DNA of 64,000 nucleotides from Christensenella minuta (lineage in GTDB: Bacteria > Bacillota > Clostridia > Christensenellales > Christensenellaceae): contig NZ_CP029256.1 of assembly GCF_003628755.1 (NCBI RefSeq), positions 639,585 through 703,584 on the forward strand, given 5' to 3'. Below, piece by piece: positions 53,719 through 62,666 of this stretch (its first letter is position 1; each line of letters begins with the position of its first letter). The notes under the pieces are model-generated. The model saw only the letters and a list, made by a program, of their open reading frames with translations. It was not told where the DNA came from and did not search any database. The position numbers and the translations under genes are program-made.

Positions 53719-54921
53719 ATGAAAAATGTTTTGGTAATCAACGCGGGAAGTTCTTCCCTGAAATATCAACTGATCGACATGGACGATGCAGATGTTATCG
53801 CAAAGGGCCTTGTCGAAAGGATCGGCATCGACGGTTCCGTCATCAAGCATAAGCCGTCCGGCAAGGACAAGGTAGAAATCGAAACGTCCATGAAGGACCA
53901 CAACGACGCGATGAAACAGGTGATCGCGGCGCTGACGGATCCTGTACACGGCGTGGTTTCAGACCTTTCCGGTATTTGCGCGGTTGGGCACAGAATTGTG
54001 CATGGCGGTGAGAAATTCAGCGAATCCGTGCTGATTACGGATGAAGTGATGGAAGCGATCAAGGAAAATATCGAGCTTGCGCCGCTCCACAATCCGGCCA
54101 ACCTGATGGGGATCGACGCATGCCGCGCCCTGATGCCCGACGTACCGATGGTTGGGGTGTTTGATACGGCGTTCCATGCGAATATGCCGAAAAAAGCGTT
54201 CCTTTACGGAATTCCTTATACGGCTTATACGGACTATAAAGTCAGAAGATACGGTTTCCACGGGACATCCCACAAATATGTCTCCCATCGTGCAGCGGAG
54301 ATGCTTGGGAAGGATATACGGGATCTCAAGATCATCACCTGCCATCTTGGTAACGGTTCCTCCGTTGCAGCAGTCGACGGCGGCGTTTCGGTGGATACGT
54401 CCATGGGCTTCACGCCCCTTGAAGGGCTTGTGATGGGAACGCGTTCCGGCGACCTTGACGCGGCGATTGTTCCGTACCTTATGGATAAAATGAACATGAA
54501 TGTAGACCAAGCAATCAATTATCTTAACAAGGAATCGGGCGTTTGGGGAATTTCCGGCGTGTCGAGCGATTTCCGCGATCTTTGGGCGGAAGAGGAAAAA
54601 GGTAACGAGCGGGCCAAACTTGCCCTTGATGTCTTTAATTACCGCCTGAAGAAATTTATCGGCGCGTATGCGGCGGCAATGGGCGGCGTTGATGTTATCA
54701 CCTTTGCGGGCGGCGTTGGCGAGAACGATTGGGACGTCCGTATGCATGCGCTTGAAGGACTCGAGTTTATGGGCGTGAAGCTCGACAAAGAGAAAAACGA
54801 CGGCCTGCGCGGAGAGGAAATGGATATTTCCGCTGCAGATTCCAAGGTAAAAATACTCGTAGTTCCGACGGATGAAGAAATGACGATTGCGAAAGATACC
54901 TACGATATCTGCTGCAAGTAA
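53719..54921 (+). CDS. ackA: Acetate kinase
   Basis: A 400-residue ASKHA-fold kinase making acetate and ATP from acetyl phosphate. Motifs: [11 protein letters not shown] at the start, [23 protein letters not shown] and [13 protein letters not shown], plus the catalytic arginine and histidine regions. It lies 19 bp after pta. It is the final energy-yielding step of fermentation. Confidence 0.97.
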   Translation: MKNVLVINAGSSSLKYQLIDMDDADVIAKGLVERIGIDGSVIKHKPSGKDKVEIETSMKDHNDAMKQVIAALTDPVHGVVSDLSGICAVGHRIVHGGEKFSESVLITDEVMEAIKENIELAPLHNPANLMGIDACRALMPDVPMVGVFDTAFHANMPKKAFLYGIPYTAYTDYKVRRYGFHGTSHKYVSHRAAEMLGKDIRDLKIITCHLGNGSSVAAVDGGVSVDTSMGFTPLEGLVMGTRSGDLDAAIVPYLMDKMNMNVDQAINYLNKESGVWGISGVSSDFRDLWAEEEKGNERAKLALDVFNYRLKKFIGAYAAAMGGVDVITFAGGVGENDWDVRMHALEGLEFMGVKLDKEKNDGLRGEEMDISAADSKVKILVVPTDEEMTIAKDTYDICCK

Positions 54922-54959
54922 ACCTGGAGCAAGCAGAGGCTTCCGGCAAGAAAAAATAG

Positions 54960-54988
54960 TTGACAAGCGCGCTGCATAAAAATATAAT
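54960..54988 (+). promoter_or_regulatory. Consensus promoter of yceD-rpmF
   Basis: TTGACA (54960-54965), 17 bp, TATAAT (54983-54988): a perfect sigma-A consensus, fitting a highly expressed ribosomal-protein operon. Confidence 0.9.
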
Positions 54989-55023
54989 GTAGTGGTACTC
55001 GTTTTCTTGCATGGAGAAGAGCA

Positions 55024-55509
55024 ATGATAGAGATTGACATTCGGGAAGCGTTGAAAAATGAAGGAAAGGTTTATATTTTCCAGTATGAAGGAGCTCCTGC
55101 TTTGGGAGAAGACATAAGCTTCGCAAAGCCGCTTGAGTTCAATGCAGAGTATGTTGCGCTTAACCGGAATATTTCTGTCAGAGGAAAGTTTGAAACGGTT
55201 TTGAACACCGTTTGTGACCGGTGTCTTGACGATATGGAGATGGAAATAGCCTATCGTTTCGATGAAACGATCTTTCGGACCGGTACACAGGAAGAAGAAG
55301 AGTATACCTACGAAGGCGACGTACTATCGCTGGACAAACTGGTGTATGACGCAATCATTTTGAGTTTGCCGCATCGACTTTTGTGCAGAGAAGAGTGCCG
55401 AGGCATTTGCCCGACATGCGGGCAGAACCTGAACCGCGGCTCGTGCGGATGTAAACCGGAAGATACGGATGAGACAAATCCGTTTGCAAAATTAAAGGGA
55501 TTGTTTTGA
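55024..55509 (+). CDS. yceD: DUF177 (YceD) family protein
   Basis: A 161-residue protein of the YceD family, found upstream of rpmF in most bacteria and implicated in 23S rRNA or large-subunit biogenesis. It has the cysteine pair CDRCLDDM and a C-terminal cysteine cluster (CREECRGICPTCG, CGCKPED) that may bind zinc. It lies 21 bp before rpmF. Confidence 0.88.
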   Translation: MIEIDIREALKNEGKVYIFQYEGAPALGEDISFAKPLEFNAEYVALNRNISVRGKFETVLNTVCDRCLDDMEMEIAYRFDETIFRTGTQEEEEYTYEGDVLSLDKLVYDAIILSLPHRLLCREECRGICPTCGQNLNRGSCGCKPEDTDETNPFAKLKGLF

Positions 55510-55530
55510 CCTTAAGGGAGGTGTGTGAAA

Positions 55531-55719
55531 ATGGCAGTACCAAAGAATAGAACGTCGAAGCAGCGTAAACATACGAGAAGAGCGCATTGGAAACTGACGG
55601 CCCCGGCTGTATCTCAGTGCCCCCAGTGCCACCAGCCGAAACTGGCTCACAGAGTTTGTCCAAACTGCGGTTATTATAACGGCAGGCTGGCAGTTGCGCC
55701 GAAAGAAGCGGCAAAATAA
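55531..55719 (+). CDS. rpmF: 50S ribosomal protein L32
   Basis: A 62-residue protein starting MAVPKNRTSKQRKHTRRAHW, with the four-cysteine zinc ribbon CPQCHQ...CPNCGYY. This is the zinc-binding form of L32. GGGAGGTG precedes the ATG at 55531. Confidence 0.96.
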   Translation: MAVPKNRTSKQRKHTRRAHWKLTAPAVSQCPQCHQPKLAHRVCPNCGYYNGRLAVAPKEAAK

Positions 55720-55727
55720 GAAATAGT

Positions 55728-55758
55728 AAAAAGGTTTGCGTAAAGCAAACCTTTTTTT
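55728..55758 (+). terminator. Terminator after rpmF
   Basis: AAAAAGGTTTGC and GCAAACCTTTTT arms around GTAAA, with a T-run. Confidence 0.85.
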
Positions 55759-55771
55759 GTTAATCCGCCCT

Positions 55772-55799
55772 TTGAAAAACACGCTTTTTCGTGTATACT
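55772..55799 (+). promoter_or_regulatory. plsX promoter
   Basis: TTGAAA (55772-55777), 16 bp, TATACT (55794-55799). The spacer holds a small inverted repeat ACACG/CGTGT (55779-55783, 55790-55794) that could be an operator. Confidence 0.6.
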
Positions 55800-55833
55800 G
55801 TAACTATTGTACATCGCTTACAGGGGAGACGGC

Positions 55834-56844
55834 ATGAAGATTATTATTGATGCAATGGGCGGCGATCATGCGCCGGAAGAAATTGTTGCCGGCGTTTTGT
55901 CGGCGCTCGAAAAATTTAACGACACCTCCTTCTTGCTGACGGGGGACGAGGCTAAAATCAAGGCGCTGCTCAGCGAATCGGCTTATGACCCGGACAGAAT
56001 AGAGATCGTACCAACAACGCAGGTGATTGAGATGGACGATTCTCCCGTACGGGCCTTGAAGGAGAAAAAAGATTCTTCTATGGTGGTAGCCCTTAACTTG
56101 CTGGCGGAGAAAAAAGGAGACATGCTGATTTCGGCCGGCTGTACAGGCGCGCTTGTTGCCGGTTCTACGCTGGTTGTGAAACGCCTTCCTGGTATTAAGC
56201 GCCCGGCGCTTGCACCGGTGCTTCCCTCGCAAACCGGAGAGGTGCTTTTGATCGACGGCGGAGCAAACGCGGATTCAAAGCCGCAGTATTTACAGCAGTT
56301 CGGCGTTATGGGCAGCATTTATATGCAAAAGGTCTTTGGCCTTGAGGCGCCGCGCGTCGCGCTGATTAACAATGGTGCGGAAGAAGAAAAGGGCAGCGAA
56401 CTGACGAAAAAAGCATACCAGCTTTTGAAGCAGGCACCGATTAATTTTGTAGGAAATGCCGAGGGACGCGAGCTCCTTTCCGGCGAGTTCGACGTACTCG
56501 TATGCGACGGGTTTACAGGGAACATTGTCCTTAAATTCCTGGAGGGCTGCGCAAAAACGATTCTTGGGATGCTGAAAGGCTATGTTCAGGAAAGCAGGAG
56601 CGCTAAATTTGGATATTTATTCATGAAGGGCGTGTTTGGCAAACTAAAACAAAAGATGGATTATAAAGAGTACGGCGGCGCGCTTCTCTTGGGGCTGAAC
56701 GGCGGCGTTATGAAGGCGCATGGAAGCTCGAACAGGGATGCGATTTTCCATGCAATCGCCGCGGCACGTAAATTTATCGCCGGAGATGTGGTTGGCGCAA
56801 TCGGACAAGAAATAGCTAAGCTGGCGGATGAAGATGAAGCATGA
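55834..56844 (+). CDS. plsX: Phosphate acyltransferase PlsX
   Basis: A 336-residue enzyme making acyl phosphate from acyl-ACP, the first step of phospholipid synthesis in Firmicutes. Motifs: IIIDAMGGDHAPEEIV at the start, SAGCTGALVAGS, and CDGFTGNIVLKFLEG. The ATG at 55834 follows GGGGAG. Its partner PlsY is at 61467. The acpP gene often found between plsX and rnc is absent: rnc overlaps plsX directly. Confidence 0.96.
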   Translation: MKIIIDAMGGDHAPEEIVAGVLSALEKFNDTSFLLTGDEAKIKALLSESAYDPDRIEIVPTTQVIEMDDSPVRALKEKKDSSMVVALNLLAEKKGDMLISAGCTGALVAGSTLVVKRLPGIKRPALAPVLPSQTGEVLLIDGGANADSKPQYLQQFGVMGSIYMQKVFGLEAPRVALINNGAEEEKGSELTKKAYQLLKQAPINFVGNAEGRELLSGEFDVLVCDGFTGNIVLKFLEGCAKTILGMLKGYVQESRSAKFGYLFMKGVFGKLKQKMDYKEYGGALLLGLNGGVMKAHGSSNRDAIFHAIAAARKFIAGDVVGAIGQEIAKLADEDEA

Positions 56845-57514
56845 AGAACTGGAAAAAAAAATCGGGTATTCCTTCCGCGACAGGCAGCTTTTAGAGCGCG
56901 CACTTACACATCCGTCCTGCGGGAATGTGCCTAATTATGAACGCCTGGAATTTTTGGGGGACGCGGTAATCGAACTGATCGTCAGCGGCGATCTTTTTCG
57001 GAATTATCCAAATTTTTCGGAAGGAGTGCTGACCCAGCGGCGAGCGGATATTGTATGCTCCAAATCCCTTGCACGGATCGCCCAGTCGATCGCTTTGGGG
57101 TCTTACATTTTCCTCGGAAAAGGCGAGGAGGAATCGGGCGGACGGGAAAAGACATCCATTCTTGAAAACGTTATGGAAGCGCTTATGGGTGCCGTTTATG
57201 TGGACGGGGGATTTGAAGAAGCCCAGCGGGTAGTCCGTGGGCTGTTTACGGAGGCGGTCGAGAGCGCCATGCGCCGTAAGAACGACCATGATTATAAATC
57301 CCAGTTCCAGGAGCTTATTCAGAGGACGGTGAAACAGGAGATATCCTATAAGGTAACGCGCCAGGAAGGACCGCCGCATAGTACGGTGTTTTACGTGCAG
57401 CTTTCCGTAGGCGGAAAGGCCTTGCACGAAGGAACTGGCAATTCAAAAAAGGAAGCGGAACAAAGTGCAGCTAAATCTGCGATCGCGGATTTTGATAAAT
57501 TTTATAAGGAGTAA
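56828..57514 (+). CDS. rnc: Ribonuclease III
   Basis: A 228-residue double-stranded RNA endonuclease. The catalytic domain has the signature ERLEFLGDAVIELI and a second acidic region SILENVMEALMGAVYVDGG, with Asn where E. coli has Asp114. The dsRNA-binding domain spans about 155-226 (DYKSQFQELIQR, GTGNSKKEAEQSAAKSAI). It overlaps plsX by 17 bp; ATG 56834 is an alternative start. Confidence 0.95.
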   Translation: MKMKHEELEKKIGYSFRDRQLLERALTHPSCGNVPNYERLEFLGDAVIELIVSGDLFRNYPNFSEGVLTQRRADIVCSKSLARIAQSIALGSYIFLGKGEEESGGREKTSILENVMEALMGAVYVDGGFEEAQRVVRGLFTEAVESAMRRKNDHDYKSQFQELIQRTVKQEISYKVTRQEGPPHSTVFYVQLSVGGKALHEGTGNSKKEAEQSAAKSAIADFDKFYKE

Positions 57515-57520
57515 AATGCG

Positions 57521-58759
57521 ATGTTTGAATTTGAGGAAGTAAAGAACACGGATCAGGAAATTTATGATTCGATGATGCGCGAACTGAACCGGCAGGAACA
57601 TAATATCGAACTGATTGCTTCAGAGAATTTTGTATCTCCCGCAGTGATGCAGGCGATGGGTTCTCACCTGACCAATAAATATGCGGAAGGATATCCGGGA
57701 AAACGCTATTACGGCGGATGTCAGTTTGTGGACGAGATAGAAGACCTTGCCCGGGAACGCGCGAAAAAGCTGTTTGGCGCGGAACACGCAAATGTCCAGC
57801 CCCATTCAGGCGCACAGGCAAATACGGCGGTTTACTTCGGCGTCCTAGAGCCGGGCGATACAATTTTGGGGATGAACCTCTCCCACGGCGGACATTTGAC
57901 GCATGGGAGTCCCGTGAATCTTTCAGGGAAATATTTCAACATCGTACCCTATGGCGTGAGCGAGACGGACGAAAGGATCGATTACGACAAGCTTTCCGAT
58001 CTTGCATTGGAGCATAGGCCGAAGATGATCGTTGCAGGCGCCAGTGCCTATCCGCGTACGATCGATTTTGCAAAATTTAGAGAGATTGCGGATTCCGTGG
58101 GCGCGTATCTTATGGTAGATATGGCTCATATTGCGGGGCTCGTAGCGGCGGGACTGCATCCCAATCCTGTTCCTTACGCGCACTTTACAACCACCACGAC
58201 GCATAAAACGCTGCGCGGCCCGCGCGGCGGCATGATCCTTTGCCCGGAAGAATATGCGAAGATTGTTGATAAAGCAATTTTCCCGGGTACGCAGGGCGGC
58301 CCGCTGATGCACGTCATTGCGGCAAAGGCGGTTTCTTTCAAGGAAGCGCTGCAGCCGGAATTCAAGGAATACCAGAAACAAATCGTGAAAAATGCGGCGG
58401 CACTTGCGAAGGCGCTTGCGGATAACGGCCTGCGGCTTGTTTCAGGAGGAACGGATAATCACTTGATGCTTGTTGACGTAGGGAAAAAGGAAAAAACAGG
58501 CAAGGAGATCGAAGCTCTTCTGGATACGGTGAATATCACAGTTAATAAGAATACGATACCGTTTGAAACATTAAGCCCGTTTGTTACAAGCGGTATCCGG
58601 ATCGGAACGCCATCCGTAACAACGCGGGGGATGAAAGAACAAGAGATGGAAGCGATCGGTAATTTAATCGCGGATATGATCCTGAATGGAGAAGCTTCAT
58701 CGGATAAGGTGAAAAAGAGCGTTTCAGAGCTTTGCGAAGCATTTCCACTGTATAAATAA
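57521..58759 (+). CDS. glyA: Serine hydroxymethyltransferase
   Basis: A 412-residue PLP enzyme interconverting serine and glycine with tetrahydrofolate. Motifs: [29 protein letters not shown], and the PLP lysine in [14 protein letters not shown]. Start after AAGGAG, only 6 bp after rnc. Confidence 0.97.
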   Translation: MFEFEEVKNTDQEIYDSMMRELNRQEHNIELIASENFVSPAVMQAMGSHLTNKYAEGYPGKRYYGGCQFVDEIEDLARERAKKLFGAEHANVQPHSGAQANTAVYFGVLEPGDTILGMNLSHGGHLTHGSPVNLSGKYFNIVPYGVSETDERIDYDKLSDLALEHRPKMIVAGASAYPRTIDFAKFREIADSVGAYLMVDMAHIAGLVAAGLHPNPVPYAHFTTTTTHKTLRGPRGGMILCPEEYAKIVDKAIFPGTQGGPLMHVIAAKAVSFKEALQPEFKEYQKQIVKNAAALAKALADNGLRLVSGGTDNHLMLVDVGKKEKTGKEIEALLDTVNITVNKNTIPFETLSPFVTSGIRIGTPSVTTRGMKEQEMEAIGNLIADMILNGEASSDKVKKSVSELCEAFPLYK

Positions 58760-58779
58760 GGCAAAAGGTAGTGTTTGGG

Positions 58780-58811
58780 AATCGGGCGGAAGGATATTCC
58801 GCCCGATTTTG
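58780..58811 (+). terminator. Hairpin between glyA and the DUF512 gene, probable weak terminator
   Basis: A perfect 12-bp stem AATCGGGCGGAA / TTCCGCCCGATT but only four T's before the next gene's ribosome binding site. Partial readthrough is likely. Confidence 0.6.
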
Positions 58812-58822
58812 AGGAAGCGTGA

Positions 58823-60121
58823 ATGGTTGTAAAACAGATAGATTCCGGCAGTATCGCTGAAGAATGTGGGATTTCACCCGGAGATGTTTTGCTCTCAATT
58901 GACGGACATAAGCTCCGGGATTATATAGACTATATCTATGAGCTTTCAGGGGACGAAATCCTTCTTGCTGTACGGAAAAAAGGCGGGATCATCGAAGAGA
59001 TTGAAATCGAAAAAGAGCCGTATGAAGAGTTGGGAATCACCTTTGAAAGCGACGGATTCGGAAAGAAAATAAATTGCCGGAACAGGTGCATATTTTGTTT
59101 TGTCGACCAGATGCCGAAGCATATGCGCAGGACCCTCTATGTCAAAGACGATGATTGGCGTATGTCCTTTTTGATGGGGAGTTATGTAACGCTTACCAAT
59201 CTTTCAGAGGAAGAAATAGAGCGTATTATCGAGCAGCGGATATCTCCGCTTTATGTTTCGGTACATGCGTATGACAACGAGCTGCGCAAATTGCTATTTG
59301 GTAATGAGGATGCGGGCAAAACCTTTGACTTGATTCGCCGTTTTACAAAAAATGGGATTCGTATGCATACGCAGATTGTAATGTGCGAGGGCCTTAACGA
59401 TGGCGTTGCTTTGCAGGAAACGATCGAGCAGCTTTACCGCCTTTTTCCGGGAGTTCAGTCTGTTGCGGTCGTGCCGGCCGGACTTACGAAATACCGGGAA
59501 AACCGTTATCCGCTTTCCATAGTGAGCAGGGAGACGGCGAGGGAAGCCATCCGTATCATCGAAGGGTTTCAGGAGCGCTTTTTGGAAAACAACGGTGAAA
59601 CGCGCTTTGTGTTTGCTTCGGACGAGATGTACATCCGTGCCGGAGTAGATCTTCCGCCCTATGAGGCATATGAGGATTTTGTGCAGATTGAAAATGGCGT
59701 CGGCCTTGTGGATATGTTTCTGAGCGAGGCAGGCGAAGCGCTTGAGGCGTTAAGGGACGGAAAACCGCGTTACCAAAAGATTGGCTTTATTACCGGAGAA
59801 GATTTCCATCCTTTTTTGGTGGGGCTTGCGGAGCGGATCGAAAACATTTTTGGAATCTGCGTAAGCGTTCACAAGGTCAAGAATAATTTTTTTGGCGAAA
59901 CGATTACGGTCGCCGGCCTTTTGACCGGAGCGGATGTTGCCGCCCAGGTGAAGCGGGAGGAGGAAGAGGCTTTTTTCCTGAGCCGATACTGCTTTAAGGA
60001 AAATGAAAATGCAATGCTTGACGGTGTCACGCTTGAAGATCTGGCAAATGCCTTGGGGGCGCCGTGCTACAAAGCCAGCGGAGACGGATATGAAGTAATA
60101 CAAGCTCTGCTTGAGGAATGA
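58823..60121 (+). CDS. DUF512 / radical SAM-like protein with PDZ domain
   Basis: A 432-residue protein: N-terminal PDZ-like domain (residues 1-70, IAEECGISPGDVLLSIDGH), then a cysteine motif CRNRCIFCFVDQ of the CxxxCxxC radical-SAM type, and the C-terminal DUF512 region (IGFITGEDFHPFL). Such proteins are common beside der in Clostridia. They probably hold an Fe-S cluster, but no reaction is established to my knowledge. Confidence 0.85.
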   Translation: MVVKQIDSGSIAEECGISPGDVLLSIDGHKLRDYIDYIYELSGDEILLAVRKKGGIIEEIEIEKEPYEELGITFESDGFGKKINCRNRCIFCFVDQMPKHMRRTLYVKDDDWRMSFLMGSYVTLTNLSEEEIERIIEQRISPLYVSVHAYDNELRKLLFGNEDAGKTFDLIRRFTKNGIRMHTQIVMCEGLNDGVALQETIEQLYRLFPGVQSVAVVPAGLTKYRENRYPLSIVSRETAREAIRIIEGFQERFLENNGETRFVFASDEMYIRAGVDLPPYEAYEDFVQIENGVGLVDMFLSEAGEALEALRDGKPRYQKIGFITGEDFHPFLVGLAERIENIFGICVSVHKVKNNFFGETITVAGLLTGADVAAQVKREEEEAFFLSRYCFKENENAMLDGVTLEDLANALGAPCYKASGDGYEVIQALLEE

Positions 60122-60131
60122 GGAGAAATTT

Positions 60132-61463
60132 ATGGCAAAACCATTGGTTGCGATCGTGGGTCGGCCGAACGTCGGAAAATCCACTTTTTTCAACCGGATT
60201 ACAGGAACGAAGTTAGCGATCGTAGAGGATACGCCGGGTGTCACACGCGATAGGATCTATGCGGATGCGGAATGGCTTGGAAAGGAATTCACCCTTGTCG
60301 ATACGGGCGGCGTCGATATGGACACGGAAGATGTGCTTTTAAGGCAGATGCGCATGCAGGCCGAACTGGCCATCGAAGCGTCGCAGTTGATCTTATTTTT
60401 TGTGGATGGCAAAACAGGCATTACCTCGGAAGATTACGAAGTCGCAAAAATGCTTCGCAAATCCGGAAAACCGGTGATTGTCGTGGTCAATAAGACCGAC
60501 AATAAAAATGATGAACAGAATATCTATGATTTTTATGAGCTGGGCCTTGGCGAAGTGATTGGCATTTCATCTTCACAGGGGCTGGGCCTTGGCGATCTGC
60601 TCGATCTCGTGATCAGCGGGCTGGGCGAATACGAGACCGACGGGGAAGAGGACGATACCCTCAAGATCGCGCTGGTGGGCAAGCCGAATGTCGGCAAGTC
60701 TTCCCTGACCAACAAAATCCTTGGTTATGACCGCGTAATCGTAAGCGATATCCCGGGAACGACACGCGATGCGATCGACTCTGTTTTTGAGCGGGGCGGG
60801 CAAAAATATACGATTATCGATACGGCGGGAATGCGCAAAAAGGGGCGTATCGACGATAAATCAATTGAGCGTTACAGTGTAATCCGCGCCCTTGGAGCGG
60901 TACGCCGGGCGGACGTAGCGGTGGTTATGATTGATGCGACCGAAGGAATCACGGAACAGGATGTTAAAGTGGCCGGGTATGTTGATTCCGAAGGGAAGCC
61001 ATGTGTCATTGCCGTCAATAAATGGGACGCGGTTGAAAAGGACACCTATACTATAGAGGAATACAATAAAAAGATTTCCGCAGATTTGGCGTTTATGCCA
61101 TACGCGCAGCGTATTTATATTTCGGCGCAGACAGGACTGCGTATTGACAGACTGTTTGCGATGCTGCATACCGCGTATGAAAATAATATCCGGCGCATCC
61201 CGACGGGCGTGCTAAACGACTGCCTGCAAGATGCCGTTACGGCTGCCGAACCGCCGTCGACAAAAGGCAGGAGGCTGAAAATCTATTATATGACGCAGGT
61301 AAGCGTTAAGCCGCCCACGTTTGTATTGTTCGTCAATGAAACCGCGCTGATGCATTTTTCGTACCAGCGCTACCTCGAAAATTATTTGCGTAAAACATTT
61401 GACTTTACAGGCACACCGATTAAAATAATAGTAAGACAGAAGAGTGATGAAAAGGGGGAATAG
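60132..61463 (+). CDS. der: Ribosome biogenesis GTPase Der (EngA)
   Basis: A 443-residue double GTPase for 50S assembly. Domain 1 has GRPNVGKST, EDTPGVTRD and NKTD; domain 2 has GKPNVGKSS, SDIPGTTRDAID and NKWD; a C-terminal KH-like domain follows. ATG 60132 follows GAGGAG; the longer frame begins inside the upstream gene. Confidence 0.97.
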   Translation: MAKPLVAIVGRPNVGKSTFFNRITGTKLAIVEDTPGVTRDRIYADAEWLGKEFTLVDTGGVDMDTEDVLLRQMRMQAELAIEASQLILFFVDGKTGITSEDYEVAKMLRKSGKPVIVVVNKTDNKNDEQNIYDFYELGLGEVIGISSSQGLGLGDLLDLVISGLGEYETDGEEDDTLKIALVGKPNVGKSSLTNKILGYDRVIVSDIPGTTRDAIDSVFERGGQKYTIIDTAGMRKKGRIDDKSIERYSVIRALGAVRRADVAVVMIDATEGITEQDVKVAGYVDSEGKPCVIAVNKWDAVEKDTYTIEEYNKKISADLAFMPYAQRIYISAQTGLRIDRLFAMLHTAYENNIRRIPTGVLNDCLQDAVTAAEPPSTKGRRLKIYYMTQVSVKPPTFVLFVNETALMHFSYQRYLENYLRKTFDFTGTPIKIIVRQKSDEKGE

Positions 61464-61466
61464 GGT

Positions 61467-62072
61467 ATGAACGAGGTCCTGATACTTATTTTGTGCGCAG
61501 TGATCGCATACCTTTTAGGGTCGATCTCGTTTTCCTATATTTTTACCAAGAAGATCAGGCATGAGGATATTCGTAAAAAGGGCAGTGGAAATGCCGGGAC
61601 AACGAACGTGCTGCGCAGTTATGGCTGGGGGATGGGACTGCTCGTATTTGCAGGAGATGTGTTGAAAGGCCTGCTCGCGGCGCTGATTGGCCTGCATTTC
61701 GGAGGAACAATCGGCCTTTGCGTTGCGGGCGTATTTGCGATTGTGGGGCACAATTACTCCTGCTTCCTGAATTTTAAGGGGGGAAAAGGAATCGCCGCGA
61801 CGATCGGCGTATTACTCATTATCCAGACGATACCGACGCTGATTATTTTTACAGTTGCAATTATTATTGTTATTTCAACGAAGATCATGAGCATCGGTTC
61901 CATTATAGGTCTTATTCTGAGCGCTGTTGCCGCCATTATTGTCGCGCCTGGAGATCCCTATCACTATATTGCGGTGATTGTGATTGCCATTTTGGGTATC
62001 TGGAGCCATCGCGAAAATATTGAACGCTTAATGCATGGAAACGAGCGTAAATTGAGTCTATCCAAAAAGTAA
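61467..62072 (+). CDS. plsY: Acyl-phosphate:glycerol-3-phosphate acyltransferase PlsY
   Basis: A 201-residue membrane enzyme with about five helices. Conserved loops are KKGSGNAGTTNVLRSYGW, GHNYSCFLNFKGGKGIAAT and the final SHRENIERLMHGNERK. It uses the acyl phosphate made by PlsX. 3 bp after der. Confidence 0.96.
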   Translation: MNEVLILILCAVIAYLLGSISFSYIFTKKIRHEDIRKKGSGNAGTTNVLRSYGWGMGLLVFAGDVLKGLLAALIGLHFGGTIGLCVAGVFAIVGHNYSCFLNFKGGKGIAATIGVLLIIQTIPTLIIFTVAIIIVISTKIMSIGSIIGLILSAVAAIIVAPGDPYHYIAVIVIAILGIWSHRENIERLMHGNERKLSLSKK

Positions 62073-62079
62073 AAAATAC

Positions 62080-62108
62080 TTGCATAAACGGCGCTGTTAT
62101 GGTATTCT
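62080..62108 (+). promoter_or_regulatory. Promoter of rimP-nusA-ylxR
   Basis: TTGCAT (62080-62085), 17 bp, TATTCT (62103-62108). Confidence 0.65.
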
Positions 62109-62133
62109 TAAGTAGGTTAATAAATGCTTGACT

Positions 62134-62161
62134 AAAGAGTGGGAGTGAAAACCCACTCTTT
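62134..62161 (+). promoter_or_regulatory. Leader hairpin upstream of rimP
   Basis: A perfect 10-bp stem AAAGAGTGGG / CCCACTCTTT with an eight-base loop, transcribed just after the promoter and lacking a strong T-run. Such hairpins recur ahead of rimP-nusA in Firmicutes and may take part in NusA feedback. Confidence 0.6.
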
Positions 62162-62192
62162 CGCATTATGAATACTTTTTATGGGAGCTGTT

Positions 62193-62651
62193 ATGGCAAA
62201 AAATACGCGTGTCCTGGTGGAAGAGATTGCCCTGCCTGTCGTTGAGGCCTTAGGGTTCCGGTATGTGGACACAGAATATGCAAAGCAGGGGCAGGATTGG
62301 CTGCTTACGGTTTATATTGATAAAGACGGCGGCGTGCTGATCGATGATTGCGAGACGGTAAGCCGGGCGCTTGAAACGATCCTCGACGAAAAGGATTTGA
62401 TTGCGGATAGTTATATCCTGTGCGTTTCTTCGCCCGGGCTTGACCGGCCGCTTAAAAGCGAACGCGATTTTGCGCGTTGCATGGGCAAGAAAATAGATAT
62501 AAAGCTTTACAAGCCCTTCGAGGGACGAAAGGAATATACCGGCGTATTGACAGCTTATACGCCGGCGAGCGTTACGATTGAAACGGACGAAAACGAGATC
62601 ATCTTCGATTGCAAGGAAACTGCAAAAATTTGCCTGCATTTGGATTTTTGA
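62193..62651 (+). CDS. rimP: Ribosome maturation factor RimP
   Basis: A 152-residue 30S maturation factor: GFRYVDTEYAKQG in the N-terminal domain, DDCETVSRALETILD, and VSSPGLDRPLKSERDF. The ATG at 62193 follows GGGAG with five bases between; ATG 62181 lies just upstream of that site. Confidence 0.93.
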   Translation: MAKNTRVLVEEIALPVVEALGFRYVDTEYAKQGQDWLLTVYIDKDGGVLIDDCETVSRALETILDEKDLIADSYILCVSSPGLDRPLKSERDFARCMGKKIDIKLYKPFEGRKEYTGVLTAYTPASVTIETDENEIIFDCKETAKICLHLDF

Positions 62652-62666
62652 TAAGGAGATAGAATA

